From assembly GCF_003464085.1 (NCBI RefSeq), contig NZ_QSDR01000024.1, positions 10,662-74,661 on the forward strand: a DNA stretch of 64,000 nt. The letters run 5' to 3'. How positions within the stretch are numbered: the stretch's first letter is position 1; the number at the start of each line of letters is the position of its first letter. This stretch comes from Clostridium sp. AM58-1XD. Lineage in GTDB: Bacteria; Bacillota; Clostridia; Lachnospirales; Lachnospiraceae. The translations under genes and the position numbers were made by a program. Of the stretch, positions 1 to 9,024 are shown one piece after another. The notes below the pieces were generated by a model. The model saw only the letters and a program-made list of their open reading frames with translations, was not told the origin of the DNA and ran no database searches.

Positions 1-807
1 AAGCCGGATGTTGTATTCTCCAAAGGGGGTTTTGTTGCTGTTCCTGTCGTTCTTGCTGCAAAGCATTACAAAATTCCAACTATTATCCATGAATCCGACA
101 TGACTCCCGGTTTAGCCAATAAAATCTGCATTCCTTCTGCGCAGAAAATCTGCTGTAATTTTCCTGAAACACTGAATTATCTTCCAAAGGATAAAGCCGT
201 TCTAACAGGCTCTCCGATCCGTAAGGAACTTCTGGAAGGAAGCCGTTTGTCCGGTCTTCAATATACCGGCCTGTCCGCCGGAAAGCCTGTCATCTTAGTC
301 ATTGGAGGCAGTCTTGGCTCCGTGACTGTCAATACCGCCATTCGAGGAATCCTGCCGAAACTTCTGACCAGATATCACGTTGTACATATCTGCGGAAAAG
401 GCAATCTGAATGAGAGCCTGATCGGCACAGAAGGGTATGTACAATACGAATATGTTGATGCACCGTTAAAGCATCTATTTGCTGCCGCGGATCTTATCGT
501 CTCCCGCGCCGGCGCCAACTCCATCTGCGAAATTCTTGCACTGAGAAAGCCTAATGTTCTAATCCCTCTATCCGCCGCAGCCAGCCGCGGTGACCAGATT
601 TTAAATGCAAAATCATTTGCCAAGCAGGGCTTCAGCACGGTTTTGGAAGAAGAGAATCTTACGGAAGAAACTCTTTATCAGGCAATTCTCAGCACCCATG
701 AAAACCGAGCCGCATTTATAAAGGCTATGGATCAGAGTTCCCTGTCCAATGCCGTAGACACGATCATCGGTCTGATTGAGCACTATGCTGATCATTCAGA
801 AAGATAA
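1..807 (+). CDS. murG: MurG, UDP-GlcNAc:lipid I GlcNAc transferase (5' truncated by window edge)
   Basis: MurG adds N-acetylglucosamine to lipid I to form lipid II on the inner face of the membrane, the last cytoplasmic step of peptidoglycan precursor synthesis. The frame is open from base 1, so about 268 C-terminal residues are visible of the roughly 360 usual for the family. Visible hallmarks are the HESD stretch near residue 31, the second Rossmann domain glycine loop GGSLGS near residue 102, and the nucleotide-sugar binding stretch SRAGANSICE near residue 168. The 3' end overlaps the convergent sigma-factor gene by 16 bp. Motifs and frame agree well; only the N-terminal acceptor domain is out of view. 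Confidence 0.93.
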   Translation, partial: KPDVVFSKGGFVAVPVVLAAKHYKIPTIIHESDMTPGLANKICIPSAQKICCNFPETLNYLPKDKAVLTGSPIRKELLEGSRLSGLQYTGLSAGKPVILVIGGSLGSVTVNTAIRGILPKLLTRYHVVHICGKGNLNESLIGTEGYVQYEYVDAPLKHLFAAADLIVSRAGANSICEILALRKPNVLIPLSAAASRGDQILNAKSFAKQGFSTVLEEENLTEETLYQAILSTHENRAAFIKAMDQSSLSNAVDTIIGLIEHYADHSER

Positions 808-1322
808 GGGCTCAGCTTTTTCTTCAGATGCTCTCTTGCTCTTAACAAACGGGAACGGCATGCCGTTCCCGATATACCCAGGATCTCTCCGGCTTCTTCA
901 CTCGTATATTGGAGAATGCAGCAATATAATATTACTTCCTGCCATTCATAGCGCATCTCAGAAACAAACTTGCGCACTTTTTCATACAGATCCCTGTCTG
1001 CGACTCTGTCCGCTGTATCTTTTCTAAAGCCGGTCATCAGTTCGTCGATTGCAAACCTGCCTTCCTCCGAATCCACACTGACAGTTTCATAATGTATCTT
1101 TCTGCGATAATCGATACACCTGTTCCTGAGGATCGTGATAAGGATACAGCCTTTCTTTTCGTTGTCTACAGAATAGTTCTCAAAGTATGAAGTGAACGTT
1201 TCCTGAATCTCATCATCAATTTCGTCATATGGTATTCCGTAATGTCTGGCTATTGTACGAAGCGGCTTTTTATACTCCTCATACATGGACTGGAACATCT
1301 CATTAATTTTCGGTTCCATCAT
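792..1322 (-). CDS. Sigma-70 family (ECF-like) RNA polymerase sigma factor
   Basis: A 176-residue protein with the two-domain layout of a group 4 sigma factor. A region 2 segment (residues about 35-75) contains ITILRNRCIDYRRK, the core-binding and -10 recognition helix. A region 4 helix-turn-helix (about 130-165) contains YTSEEAGEILGISGTACRSR. It would direct RNA polymerase to a small set of promoters. No anti-sigma factor lies beside it. It follows the HIT gene with a 19-bp gap, so it may be the last gene of a rhomboid-HIT-sigma unit. Tandem ATGs at 1322 and 1319 follow AAGGAG; the second has the better spacing. The regulon cannot be read from this sequence. Confidence 0.8.
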   Translation of the reverse strand: MMEPKINEMFQSMYEEYKKPLRTIARHYGIPYDEIDDEIQETFTSYFENYSVDNEKKGCILITILRNRCIDYRRKIHYETVSVDSEEGRFAIDELMTGFRKDTADRVADRDLYEKVRKFVSEMRYEWQEVILYCCILQYTSEEAGEILGISGTACRSRLLRAREHLKKKLSPYLSE

Positions 1323-1341
1323 ATCTCCTTATATGTATGAA

Positions 1342-1758
1342 TTATAACGCCATCTGAATTGCATGCGCCAGTTCTGCCAGTTCCTGATCTTCCGAATGGC
1401 CTGGCGCCCATGTTACGATCGCCGGTCCGTCCTCATATCTTGGTATAATATGGACATGGAAGTGAAAAACCGTCTGACCGGCCGTCGTTCCATTATTCTG
1501 AACAATATTAAATCCTGTACAGCCAAGAGACTTTTTCATAGCTTCCCCTATTTTGGCTGCCAGCGGCAGTACTTTTGAAGCCGTCTGTTCATCGAGTTCA
1601 CATACATCTTTGAAGTGATTTTTAGGTAATATCAAGGCATGTCCCTTGGAAGCCGGGCTCATGTCCAGAATTACTTTGAAATCATCATCTTCGTAAACTG
1701 CTTTTGACGGTATCTCACCGTTTGCAATCTTACAGAAAATGCAGTCGTTTTCTTTCAT
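1342..1758 (-). CDS. HIT family nucleotide-binding protein
   Basis: A 138-residue histidine triad protein, the normal length for bacterial HIT hydrolases. The catalytic triad reads HFHVHIIP near residue 98. The N-terminal CIFCKIANGEIPSK, with paired cysteines for a zinc site, is the usual start of this family. HIT proteins hydrolyse or transfer nucleoside phosphoramidates and adenylylated compounds in the cytosol. The start codon overlaps the stop of the upstream rhomboid gene (ATGA type), which indicates translational coupling. The precise substrate is not predictable. Confidence 0.93.
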   Translation of the reverse strand: MKENDCIFCKIANGEIPSKAVYEDDDFKVILDMSPASKGHALILPKNHFKDVCELDEQTASKVLPLAAKIGEAMKKSLGCTGFNIVQNNGTTAGQTVFHFHVHIIPRYEDGPAIVTWAPGHSEDQELAELAHAIQMAL

Positions 1759-2392
1759 CTCATCCTCCTCTTTCTGTCACCAGTTTTCCCGCGAGGACGT
1801 CTCGGCTTCCTATACATGGCAGCTGCCAGAAGAATTCCAAGAACCAGCCCTCCTACGTGCGCAATATTGTCCACTCCTGCACTCGTAAATCCGAAATACA
1901 GAGAACAAATGATCAGCAAGATAAGCTGTCTGCTGCTTAAGTCCTCCAATTGTCCGCGATTTACAGAAACAGCATACAGAAGGCCGCCGATTACTCCGAA
2001 AATTGCTCCGGAAGCTCCTGCCGAAACGGCGTGGCGATATTCATTAATGTTTATAAGCATGGAGATAATGTTCGCTCCTACACCACATGTAATATAGAAC
2101 ACAAGATATTTTATTTTCCCAAAGCCCGCTCCATATTATCCCCTAAGACAAAAAGGATAATCATATTATTCAAAAGATGGGAAAAACCAAAATGCATGAA
2201 CACTGCTGTAAACAGGCGGTAATACTCCCTGCCCTTTACGACAGCAGGTGCATACATTGCTCCATAATGAACCATCATCCCCATATCATTTTCCGTCGAA
2301 CCCTGCAGTTCGAGGAAAAAAAAATACAATACATTTGCCGCGATGATGGCTCCATTTACATATGCCCTTTTTTTGTGGTTAGAATATTCCAT
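1755..2392 (-). pseudogene. Rhomboid-family intramembrane serine protease, split by a single-base deletion
   Basis: Two adjacent frames together make one rhomboid protease. The upstream frame (2111-2392) carries the N-terminal helix and the conserved YRLFTAVFMHFGFSHLLNN region. The downstream frame (1755-2102) carries the catalytic serine in GASGAIFG and the histidine in AHVGG. The first frame ends at LGK followed by TAA. Adding one A to the A run at 2114-2117 gives a continuous protein through IKYLVFYITCG. The bases just before the stop, GGGAAAA in the phase G-GGA-AAA, also fit a -1 slippery heptamer. A programmed frameshift is thus formally possible, but a deletion or sequence error is more likely. 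Rhomboids cleave membrane proteins within the bilayer. Confidence 0.8.
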
Positions 2393-2450
2393 TACGTTCT
2401 CCTCTTAAACTCAGAAACATTCTACCATAATTTACTATTTTTGTTAAGTG

Positions 2451-3794
2451 TCATTTAAACAAAAATCCTTTATCTGCTATATATATTTCATCCCCTGGAG
2501 ATAAATCTGCCGATTCGTTGGCTTCCAACATACGTCCGTTTACGGTTGTTCCGTTTGTTGAGTTCAAATCGGTTATTCTATACCCGTCCTCATCCTCGTC
2601 AATTCTCAGATGAAGTCTGCTGACCGTCTCACGGTTCATTACAAAATCGACCAGCCCTTCCTGCTTGCCAATCAGAAATGGAAAATATGCGATTCTGACA
2701 ACATCCCCGCCGCTCTCCATACTAATCAGGCGTCTGCATTCCCGTTTATCTCCTAAATCTGCCAAAAGTGCTGTATCATTTGCCCCCAGACTTTCTACCG
2801 GTTCTTTTTCAACCGCTTCTTCCTCCTCCAGTTCCATAATCCAGAAATCGTCCGCTTTCTTATCAGTCTTCTCAGCTTCTCTCCCCTGGCCTTCCTGTCT
2901 TTTCCCAATTCCGCTCAATATCTGCGAAATGACCGCGGCTCCGGCAGCCACAGCCGCGGCAATTTTGATACCATAACTTCTTATCCAGTTCTCCCCCATA
3001 ATAAACCAGCCTCCTGCCATCAGGCAGACCAGAAGGACAAACAGGCCTGACAGCCACACTTCCCAATTTCTGCCGTGGTCTACCTGACCTTTTTTATCCT
3101 TCTCCATACTGTCTTCTTTTTCATCTGTGAAATCCTTTTTTTCTATCCCCTTTTTTCTCTGTGCATCTATTCCCTGTCCCTTTATTTCTTCACAAAATAC
3201 GGCACAGCCCCTGTTTTCCCGTTCTTCTGCTTTTTCTGGTCTTCTAATGCAGCTTTCACCGCCAAACAGAACCTTTAACAGATCCTTCATTCCATAGTTA
3301 TCTTTCTGGCTCTCCTGAAACAGTCCATATGCAAGAACCACCCCTTCTTTATCTCTATGGTCGATTTTTCCAAGCAGGTACTGAAGAAGCTTCTTCATAT
3401 CCTCCGGAAAGTTTCCCTGCCGACCGGGAATAAAGCATAGATATACCTGATATGTATCCGTTTCAATATAGATATAGTCCGCTTCCAGCAGTATCCCTTC
3501 TTCTCTAAGAAGATATTGTTCCATTTTTTCCAGAACAGCCGAAATGCCTGATATCAGCTTACGGATTTCACCAGCTTTCATTCCCCTGTTTTCAAGAAGA
3601 CGGTTTAATGGCTGTCTTGATGTTATTTCATAATAATAAAGCTTCTCTTCTTCCGCATACTTTATGTGAAATTTCAGCAGTCCCTCAATTACATTACTCA
3701 CCATCATATGTGCTTCATAGAAATCCTGATCCTGACGATCAGGCCGGATAATCAGATAATTATGCTTCATTTCCCTCTGATACCGAATTTCCAA
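2451..3794 (-). CDS. DUF6382 / FHA domain protein of the Tad locus
   Basis: A 447-residue protein. The N-terminal 170 residues resemble the DUF6382 domain found with FHA domains in Lachnospiraceae Tad loci. A charged linker follows, then two hydrophobic helices (about 245-295), an acidic linker, and a C-terminal FHA domain (about 365-440) with LIGKQ, SRLHLRI and DLNSTNGTTVNG. FHA domains bind phosphothreonine peptides, so this may relay Ser/Thr kinase signals to the pilus machinery at the membrane; that role is inference. It is the last gene of the Tad run, 18 bp after a TadE-like gene. The start is uncertain: TTG at 3794 or ATG at 3770. Confidence 0.78.
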   Translation of the reverse strand: MEIRYQREMKHNYLIIRPDRQDQDFYEAHMMVSNVIEGLLKFHIKYAEEEKLYYYEITSRQPLNRLLENRGMKAGEIRKLISGISAVLEKMEQYLLREEGILLEADYIYIETDTYQVYLCFIPGRQGNFPEDMKKLLQYLLGKIDHRDKEGVVLAYGLFQESQKDNYGMKDLLKVLFGGESCIRRPEKAEERENRGCAVFCEEIKGQGIDAQRKKGIEKKDFTDEKEDSMEKDKKGQVDHGRNWEVWLSGLFVLLVCLMAGGWFIMGENWIRSYGIKIAAAVAAGAAVISQILSGIGKRQEGQGREAEKTDKKADDFWIMELEEEEAVEKEPVESLGANDTALLADLGDKRECRRLISMESGGDVVRIAYFPFLIGKQEGLVDFVMNRETVSRLHLRIDEDEDGYRITDLNSTNGTTVNGRMLEANESADLSPGDEIYIADKGFLFK

Positions 3795-3812
3795 TATCCT
3801 CTCTTCCTTCCC

Positions 3813-4202
3813 TTATTCCCTGTTATTGAGTATTCCTTCTTCCGCCATGGAAACCAACCGCAGAAACCGTTCCGGGTCATATTTTTTTGTCGTTATTTCA
3901 AGTTTCCATGACCGGCCGGTTCCTTTTCCGGTTACATTGATTGCATCCGCTTCTGTCCAAATGTCATATGCATCCTTTAAATACACGTTTCTGACGGGTA
4001 TATCCCGTTCCCTATCCTCTTCTTCCAAATGCGTCAGTTTCTCTACCGCCTGCTGTACAGCCATCGCGCATGCCGTTTCGTCATGGATCTGATAAACCGC
4101 CAGGATCATGGCTGCCAGTGACAAAAGCACGACAGCCATAACATATGCCGCTTCAATTGTATAGCTGGCCTTCAGCCTCTTATTTATAAAATAACCAGCC
4201 AT
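3813..4202 (-). CDS. TadE-like minor pseudopilin (short)
   Basis: A 129-residue protein opening with a short basic head, then YTIEAAYVMAVVLLSLAAMI, a pilin-like hydrophobic helix preceded by the conserved glutamate of the TadE/TadG class. The rest is a small soluble domain. Such minor pseudopilins are processed by a prepilin peptidase and help assemble Flp pili. The frame stays open upstream to 4538, but that part overlaps the prepilin peptidase and looks like out-of-frame translation. The start at 4202 gives a 19-bp overlap with the peptidase gene and puts the helix near the N-terminus. Its ribosome binding site is weak. Confidence 0.7.
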   Translation of the reverse strand: MAGYFINKRLKASYTIEAAYVMAVVLLSLAAMILAVYQIHDETACAMAVQQAVEKLTHLEEEDRERDIPVRNVYLKDAYDIWTEADAINVTGKGTGRSWKLEITTKKYDPERFLRLVSMAEEGILNNRE

Positions 4203-4627
4203 ATTCCTACCGGCATAAGAAACGGGAGAAATGGCACACTTTTCTTTCTCATGGAAATATGTTTCCATATCCCCCACATCATCATTCCCATACAGCAGAA
4301 TCCGCAAAAGATCACCCCTCCGAACAACAGTGCAATGTTTCTCCAAAATCCAAGAAACATCCCTGTAACAATAAAAAAATACCCGTCTCCTTCTCCCACG
4401 GCTCCTTCCGTCAGCCTGTTCAGTGCCAGCAGAATCAAACAGATCATTATACCGCAGCCTACAGCCGCCCAGTCTGCCCTTCTCAATCTGCACAGATTCA
4501 AAAACCAGGCCATACTTCCAAACAGACCATATACCCACACCGCAACACTTCTGCTCTTAATATCCTGCCATGATGTGATACAAAGAAAACTGATAAATAC
4601 CAGCTGCTCAACTATTTTAATCATCAT
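4184..4627 (-). CDS. Prepilin peptidase, A24 family (TadV/CpaA-like), copy 1
   Basis: A 147-residue, four to five helix membrane protein with the two catalytic aspartates of A24 peptidases: SWQDIKSR near residue 21 and the GEGDGYFF motif near residue 80. This is the short form without the N-methylase domain, as in TadV/CpaA. It would clip leader peptides from the Flp1-like pilin and TadE-like proteins at the cytoplasmic face of the membrane. Its start overlaps the upstream gene by 11 bp behind GGAGGG. A second A24 peptidase opens the same operon at 12022-12516, which is more than one Tad system usually needs. Confidence 0.85.
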   Translation of the reverse strand: MMIKIVEQLVFISFLCITSWQDIKSRSVAVWVYGLFGSMAWFLNLCRLRRADWAAVGCGIMICLILLALNRLTEGAVGEGDGYFFIVTGMFLGFWRNIALLFGGVIFCGFCCMGMMMWGIWKHISMRKKSVPFLPFLMPVGIWLVIL

Positions 4628-5591
4628 TTTTACTCCCTCCTGAACAGTAAGAACATGGACCCAGCGACTCTACAGACTCAACCGGAACGGATTGCACATA
4701 AGCAGTAATCGCTCTGCAGCTTTTATCGCTGTGATAACTTTCTCCGCTGGGCATAATGTATACCGTACCTCCCGTTATATTTCTGCCGCAGATGCTGCAG
4801 GGACGGTACTTACTTCCCGAACGGTTCCTCATGCTTCCTATCCTGCCAAAATCCACTCCGGAAATATCGTTAAACAGATAATGACATGTTCTGCTTTCGT
4901 GATACCTGATGCTGTCTTTTCCTATATAAACCATCTTCCCCTTCTCTTCCCTCCTGATCTCATCTCCCCTGTCTCCGCTTTTTCCAACCCACGCTCTTCT
5001 GCAGCACCGCAGCTGCCGCTTCAACGTATCCATCCGGAATATAGGAAATGGAAGACGTATTTCATATTCAACGATCAGATCAATTGTAATACCATCTTCA
5101 AGTATGGATGATCCGGCTGCCGATATCTTCACAACTGCATCCGTATCGGCCTTCTCTCTTATTTTTTCTGCTGTGTAAATTTTCGCACCTTTCTCCGCAA
5201 AATAGCAGGCCGCCTGCAGAAGATATTCTCCCGCCTGGCCTGTATTTGCTGCTTCCCCCTTCAGCCCACTGTCCGCCTGATCGGTCAAATATGCATATTG
5301 AGCCATATCCTCTCCAACCGCTTCCAGGGCCGCCTGCATCTTTCTTTCTGTATTCATTATTTTCATTGGAATCATTAAGATAACTGTCATAAACAAAAAC
5401 AGCGTCAGGCACATGGCTGCCTCTACTGTCATGCTTCCATCCGCCCCCCTGTTTACTGCCGGGAAGGAGGCAGACAGCAATGCCCTCTTTCGGCTGAAAT
5501 AAAAAAAGAGAGTGCGGGGACTGATAACTTGGAGAGGTTTTTTCTTGTCACATGAATGATTCTGTATTCTGTTCATACCGAAAAAGGGCAT
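4617..5591 (-). CDS. TadE-like pseudopilin with C-terminal cysteine-pair domain
   Basis: A 324-residue protein. After a basic N-terminal stretch of about 50 residues comes SMTVEAAMCLTLFLFMTVIL (about 53-72), the pilin-like helix of TadE/TadG proteins. The C-terminal 110 residues are unusual. They contain two similar units, each with an upstream His/Cys (ESRTCHYLF; HSDKSCRAI) and a CxxC pair (CSICG; CSYC), which suggests metal-binding knuckles or disulfides in an exposed tip domain. The start at 5591 follows GGAGG at 9-nt spacing. It lies 31 bp after the DUF5702 gene and overlaps the A24 peptidase gene. The Cys domain function is unknown. Confidence 0.75.
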   Translation of the reverse strand: MPFFGMNRIQNHSCDKKKPLQVISPRTLFFYFSRKRALLSASFPAVNRGADGSMTVEAAMCLTLFLFMTVILMIPMKIMNTERKMQAALEAVGEDMAQYAYLTDQADSGLKGEAANTGQAGEYLLQAACYFAEKGAKIYTAEKIREKADTDAVVKISAAGSSILEDGITIDLIVEYEIRLPFPIFRMDTLKRQLRCCRRAWVGKSGDRGDEIRREEKGKMVYIGKDSIRYHESRTCHYLFNDISGVDFGRIGSMRNRSGSKYRPCSICGRNITGGTVYIMPSGESYHSDKSCRAITAYVQSVPVESVESLGPCSYCSGGSKNDD

Positions 5592-5622
5592 CGTTCTCTG
5601 CCTCCTTCCTTCTTGATTTTAA

Positions 5623-7530
5623 TCAATATGCCTTCCGGACCCTGACCGCCATGTCATACCCCTGGTTTCCAGGCGGATTATCCACAATTCCTGGCAGAAA
5701 AAACATGTGTTTTCCACAGATCTTTGCCTGTATATCCACCGCATATGCGCAGTTGCCTATGGAAAAATCCGGCTGTTCTGCCCTTATATTGAGCTGTATC
5801 ACATCCATTATTCTGTAGTAAAGCGTCACCCTTTCTTCTATATATAAGAGAACTTTCAGATATCCTGTATAATCCTGGCCGCGTTCGCTTCCTTCTGAGT
5901 TCCCAAACGTTCCGGTCCGACCGGCTTCCATCATACCTTCCAGCCCCAGTCTCCAGTCCTCTGATGACTTCCATAAAGGCATCTTTCCCCCAGACATCAG
6001 GATTTTTAAATCTGATATGGCTTCTGCAGCAGCCCATAGATTCATAATCAGAAATGCAACAAGCAAAACGAGAGGTGCAAGCCCTGAAGCTCCTACCAAA
6101 GCTGCTGCCAAATTCATCGCTTCTTCCCTCTTTGCCCCATCTGACAAAATATGAAGCAGATTCAGTCCTTCTCTTATCAGAAAGATCTCCCTCACTGCCC
6201 CAGTAAGATTGGAACGGTCTGATAATTCCCCTTCAGCCAAATACTCCATTTCATACTGGAGCGGATGATCTTCTTCCTTTATAAAATTACCAAAAAACTT
6301 TCCGCAGTATTCACTGGTCAGCAGCCGATCCGTCAGGCCAGCCCTTTCATTCTCCTGACTTTTTCCATATACGGCTGACAAAAGGCCATCTGCTGCCGCC
6401 TTTTTCTCTGATACGTGTTTTCCTTCCGGCATCACCAGGTCCAGCAGGCTTCCATCTGCCATATTTTTTAACTTTTCGAGTATGTGTTTCTTCTCTTTAT
6501 CCTGAACCCCGTGTGGGCATGTGACCCTGCCTTCCTGTAATTTTTCAAAATGATGCATGACCGGCCGCCATAATGCCTCTTCGTCAAGTTCTTCTTCTTC
6601 ATCGTCTCCCTCCCAATTTTCTATATAATCTTCCACGTTCTCCGCTTCCCTCATTACTTCCTCCGTCAGCTGTCTGTTCTTCTCTGCAATCACTGTTTCT
6701 TCTTCAATTTCCATCCTCCGTTCTCCGTCTTTCGACGTATAAGATTCGTACTGGCTGATTTCCCGTTCCAGAATCGCCGAAGCCTGAATTCCCATATCAT
6801 CAGCCTCATTTCTAAACTGCGCTTTGCTCCGTACCAGTTTTTCATTGAGTTCATCTGCTTTCTTTTCATACGTCTCTACAAGTCCGGGAACACGGTTAAG
6901 TTCCCGGATCATTTCTTTCGCAATCTTTTTAAACCGACTTCCATCGCAGTTCTGAAGCGCCTGTATTCCTTCCTTCTTAAGACTTTTCTGCCGTTCCAGA
7001 CAGCTGTCCAGATTTTCCAGCGCCTCTTCTATTCTGACAGCGTCTCGTGTATGGCCGGCATAGATTTCTGCAGTTCTTCCCACCGCCTGCGCCTCTTTCA
7101 GGTTTTCCTTTAGCTTTCCCGCTTCTTCCGGAGAGAAATCCATCGTCCAGATACCATACTTCATATAGTCCAATATTTCTTTTTCCATCAGTCTTCCTGC
7201 CTCTTCTGTAATTAAGTCTGCCTTTTTTACAGTCACTTCGTCAACAGCTGCAGGATACCACCCTTCCTGTTCGAAGTAGGTTCCAAAATAGTGGGTAAAC
7301 TCCTCCTCCAATTCTTTCTGATCCCCACATTCTCTTAAAAGCAGGCGGTAGGAATCCCACAACTCCCTGTGATATCCGCTCATGACTGAATCGATAGCAG
7401 AGTCTGCCGCTGTCTGCAGATAGCATCTGGTCCCCGCCATCCTGGCAGACTCCACAACACTACAGAGCAGCGCGCAGACACAGAGGAGAATCATACTCAG
7501 GAAAACCGTCACCTGACCCGGTTTTCTCAC
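5623..7530 (-). CDS. DUF5702-like Tad-associated membrane-anchored protein
   Basis: A 635-residue protein starting with GTG directly after the flp1 stop codon. The N-terminus has the TadG-like arrangement GQVTVFLSMILLCVCALL, one transmembrane helix followed by a long extracytoplasmic part. The middle (about 150-330) is highly charged and likely coiled coil. A second hydrophobic segment lies near 470-500 (LAPLVLLVAFLIMNLWAA). It matches what I know of the DUF5702 proteins in Clostridia Tad loci, which take the TadG position. It may organise or anchor pili at the cell surface. The biochemical function is unknown. Confidence 0.7.
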   Translation of the reverse strand: MRKPGQVTVFLSMILLCVCALLCSVVESARMAGTRCYLQTAADSAIDSVMSGYHRELWDSYRLLLRECGDQKELEEEFTHYFGTYFEQEGWYPAAVDEVTVKKADLITEEAGRLMEKEILDYMKYGIWTMDFSPEEAGKLKENLKEAQAVGRTAEIYAGHTRDAVRIEEALENLDSCLERQKSLKKEGIQALQNCDGSRFKKIAKEMIRELNRVPGLVETYEKKADELNEKLVRSKAQFRNEADDMGIQASAILEREISQYESYTSKDGERRMEIEEETVIAEKNRQLTEEVMREAENVEDYIENWEGDDEEEELDEEALWRPVMHHFEKLQEGRVTCPHGVQDKEKKHILEKLKNMADGSLLDLVMPEGKHVSEKKAAADGLLSAVYGKSQENERAGLTDRLLTSEYCGKFFGNFIKEEDHPLQYEMEYLAEGELSDRSNLTGAVREIFLIREGLNLLHILSDGAKREEAMNLAAALVGASGLAPLVLLVAFLIMNLWAAAEAISDLKILMSGGKMPLWKSSEDWRLGLEGMMEAGRTGTFGNSEGSERGQDYTGYLKVLLYIEERVTLYYRIMDVIQLNIRAEQPDFSIGNCAYAVDIQAKICGKHMFFLPGIVDNPPGNQGYDMAVRVRKAY

Positions 7531-7710
7531 TCAATATACCTCTTTTGACTGGCTGTTGATCTCTTTAAAAATTGCAGTCAGCAGCTTGTTGATCTGCTCC
7601 TTAAAAATAATTACGAGGCCGATTAAAACCACCAGAATAAGTACAACTTCGATCACCCCTACCGCGTCCTCCTGTTTAATAAATTCCTTTATCTCTTTTG
7701 CCATATTCAT
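7531..7710 (-). CDS. Flp1-like pilin subunit
   Basis: A 59-residue precursor, the size of a major Flp pilin. A short polar leader with FIKQEDAVGVIEVV contains the processing region and conserved glutamate. A strong hydrophobic helix (VVLILVVLIGLVIIF) and a short polar tail follow. This is the probable structural subunit of the fibre, cleaved by one of the two A24 peptidases and assembled by the TadA/B/C machine. The ATG at 7710 sits 7 nt after AGGAG and is preferred over an in-frame TTG upstream. It lies between tadC and the DUF5702 gene with almost no spacing. Confidence 0.85.
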   Translation of the reverse strand: MNMAKEIKEFIKQEDAVGVIEVVLILVVLIGLVIIFKEQINKLLTAIFKEINSQSKEVY

Positions 7711-7730
7711 ATGCAATCTCCTTTCTTCCT

Positions 7731-9014
7731 CTATGAAAATGCCATCATAGCCGGCACCATCACCATAATCATTACAACTCCCAACATTAAGAACAAGGGC
7801 AGCAGAAGTTTCGTACCCGCCTCTTCTCCCTGACGCCTGGCCAGGTTCTTTCTTTCTTCAAATGCAGATATCATCTCTGTACGCATCACCTGATTCAGAT
7901 TTTTCATTCCCTCCTTCCTGTTTTGAATTAGGAGACCGGAAAGTTTCATATATGGCTGAAGACCGCATCTCCTTCCAAATTCTTCATAAGCTTCCCCTTC
8001 GGCCCTGCCCGTACGTATCTGGTAATACGTTCTGCTCATCTCCTCATACGCATACCTCCTTTTTCCTCTTCCTTCCTGAATCCTTTTTTCGTAATCTGCA
8101 ACAATCTTTTCCCAAGATGACCGCACGGTCATTCCCGCGCCAATAAAAACCAGCAGCCGGGATACGATTTCCGAATAATCCAGCAGCATTTGACGATTTC
8201 TTTTCTTCTTCTCTTTCCATTCCTCCTGCCGTCCCTTAAAGCCATACAAAACTGCAGCAAATACCCCCATGACCGGTAAAAATCCAGCGCTGTCCGTTCC
8301 TTTTTCTCTGTAACTCAGCATCTTTCCCCTGTAATCTTTAGGCAGCGTAAACCACTCTTCTCCTTTCTGTTCTTCATCCATCTGCCGGATCATTCTCCTG
8401 AACTCAGCCTCCGCCTGTTCCTGCTCTGTTAAAAGAGGCGGATATACGTTTACAGGCAGGTCAAATTCCGTATCATGTTCTCCATCACTCATAACCGCTT
8501 TCAGCCATACCCTTATTCCGCCTTTTTTTACAGACGGATTCTCCTCATTCATCACTCTGCCGTAGTTATCAATAACATCCTGATTCTCTGAATACCAGCG
8601 TACCCGTATTCCATATTCATCCATCCAGCCAGGCAGCTTCATGTCTGTTCTGACCTCTGTCAACGACTGATTGTCCCCTATGATTTCTGTGAGCAGTTCC
8701 TGCCAAGCCTTTTTAAAGACCTCTTCTGCCTCAAACTTATCATATTGTTTCTCGCTGACTGTAATCTTCACAGGTATTTCTTCTCTGTCCAGACCGCTTA
8801 CATAAATATCATAGTCAACCTCTCCCATCCCGTGGGCAGGCCGTCTGACTTTACCGTCTTGAAAAGGTCCCTTACCTCCTGCTGCCTCTGCAGCTATATA
8901 CAAAAGAATACCGGCCGCAACGCATACCGCCTGCATCCTGCAGAACCGTATGGGGACGTTTTCCACTTTCCTTCCTTTTTTCAAAACACTTTTCCACATC
9001 GTCTTTCTATTCAT
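7731..9014 (-). CDS. tadC: TadC-like type II secretion F-domain membrane protein
   Basis: A 427-residue protein with one N-terminal membrane helix (about 27-45) and an extracytoplasmic insert of about 170 residues. A central hydrophobic stretch follows, then a cytoplasmic helical GspF-type domain (SEIVSRLLVFIGAGMTVRSS) ending in the C-terminal helix LLPLFLMLGVVMIMVMVPAM. The C-terminal signature EEAGTKLLLPLFLMLG is typical of TadC. It pairs with the adjacent TadB to form the inner-membrane platform. The long N-terminal extension is unusual for a GspF-type protein and may face the cell wall. Confidence 0.8.
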   Translation of the reverse strand: MNRKTMWKSVLKKGRKVENVPIRFCRMQAVCVAAGILLYIAAEAAGGKGPFQDGKVRRPAHGMGEVDYDIYVSGLDREEIPVKITVSEKQYDKFEAEEVFKKAWQELLTEIIGDNQSLTEVRTDMKLPGWMDEYGIRVRWYSENQDVIDNYGRVMNEENPSVKKGGIRVWLKAVMSDGEHDTEFDLPVNVYPPLLTEQEQAEAEFRRMIRQMDEEQKGEEWFTLPKDYRGKMLSYREKGTDSAGFLPVMGVFAAVLYGFKGRQEEWKEKKKRNRQMLLDYSEIVSRLLVFIGAGMTVRSSWEKIVADYEKRIQEGRGKRRYAYEEMSRTYYQIRTGRAEGEAYEEFGRRCGLQPYMKLSGLLIQNRKEGMKNLNQVMRTEMISAFEERKNLARRQGEEAGTKLLLPLFLMLGVVMIMVMVPAMMAFS

Positions 9015-9024
9015 TCACACTCCT

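Noticed and set aside
4203..4538. N-terminal extension of the short TadE-like protein.
   Set aside because: The extension lies wholly within the prepilin peptidase gene in another frame and reads as low-quality, Arg/Gly-rich translation.
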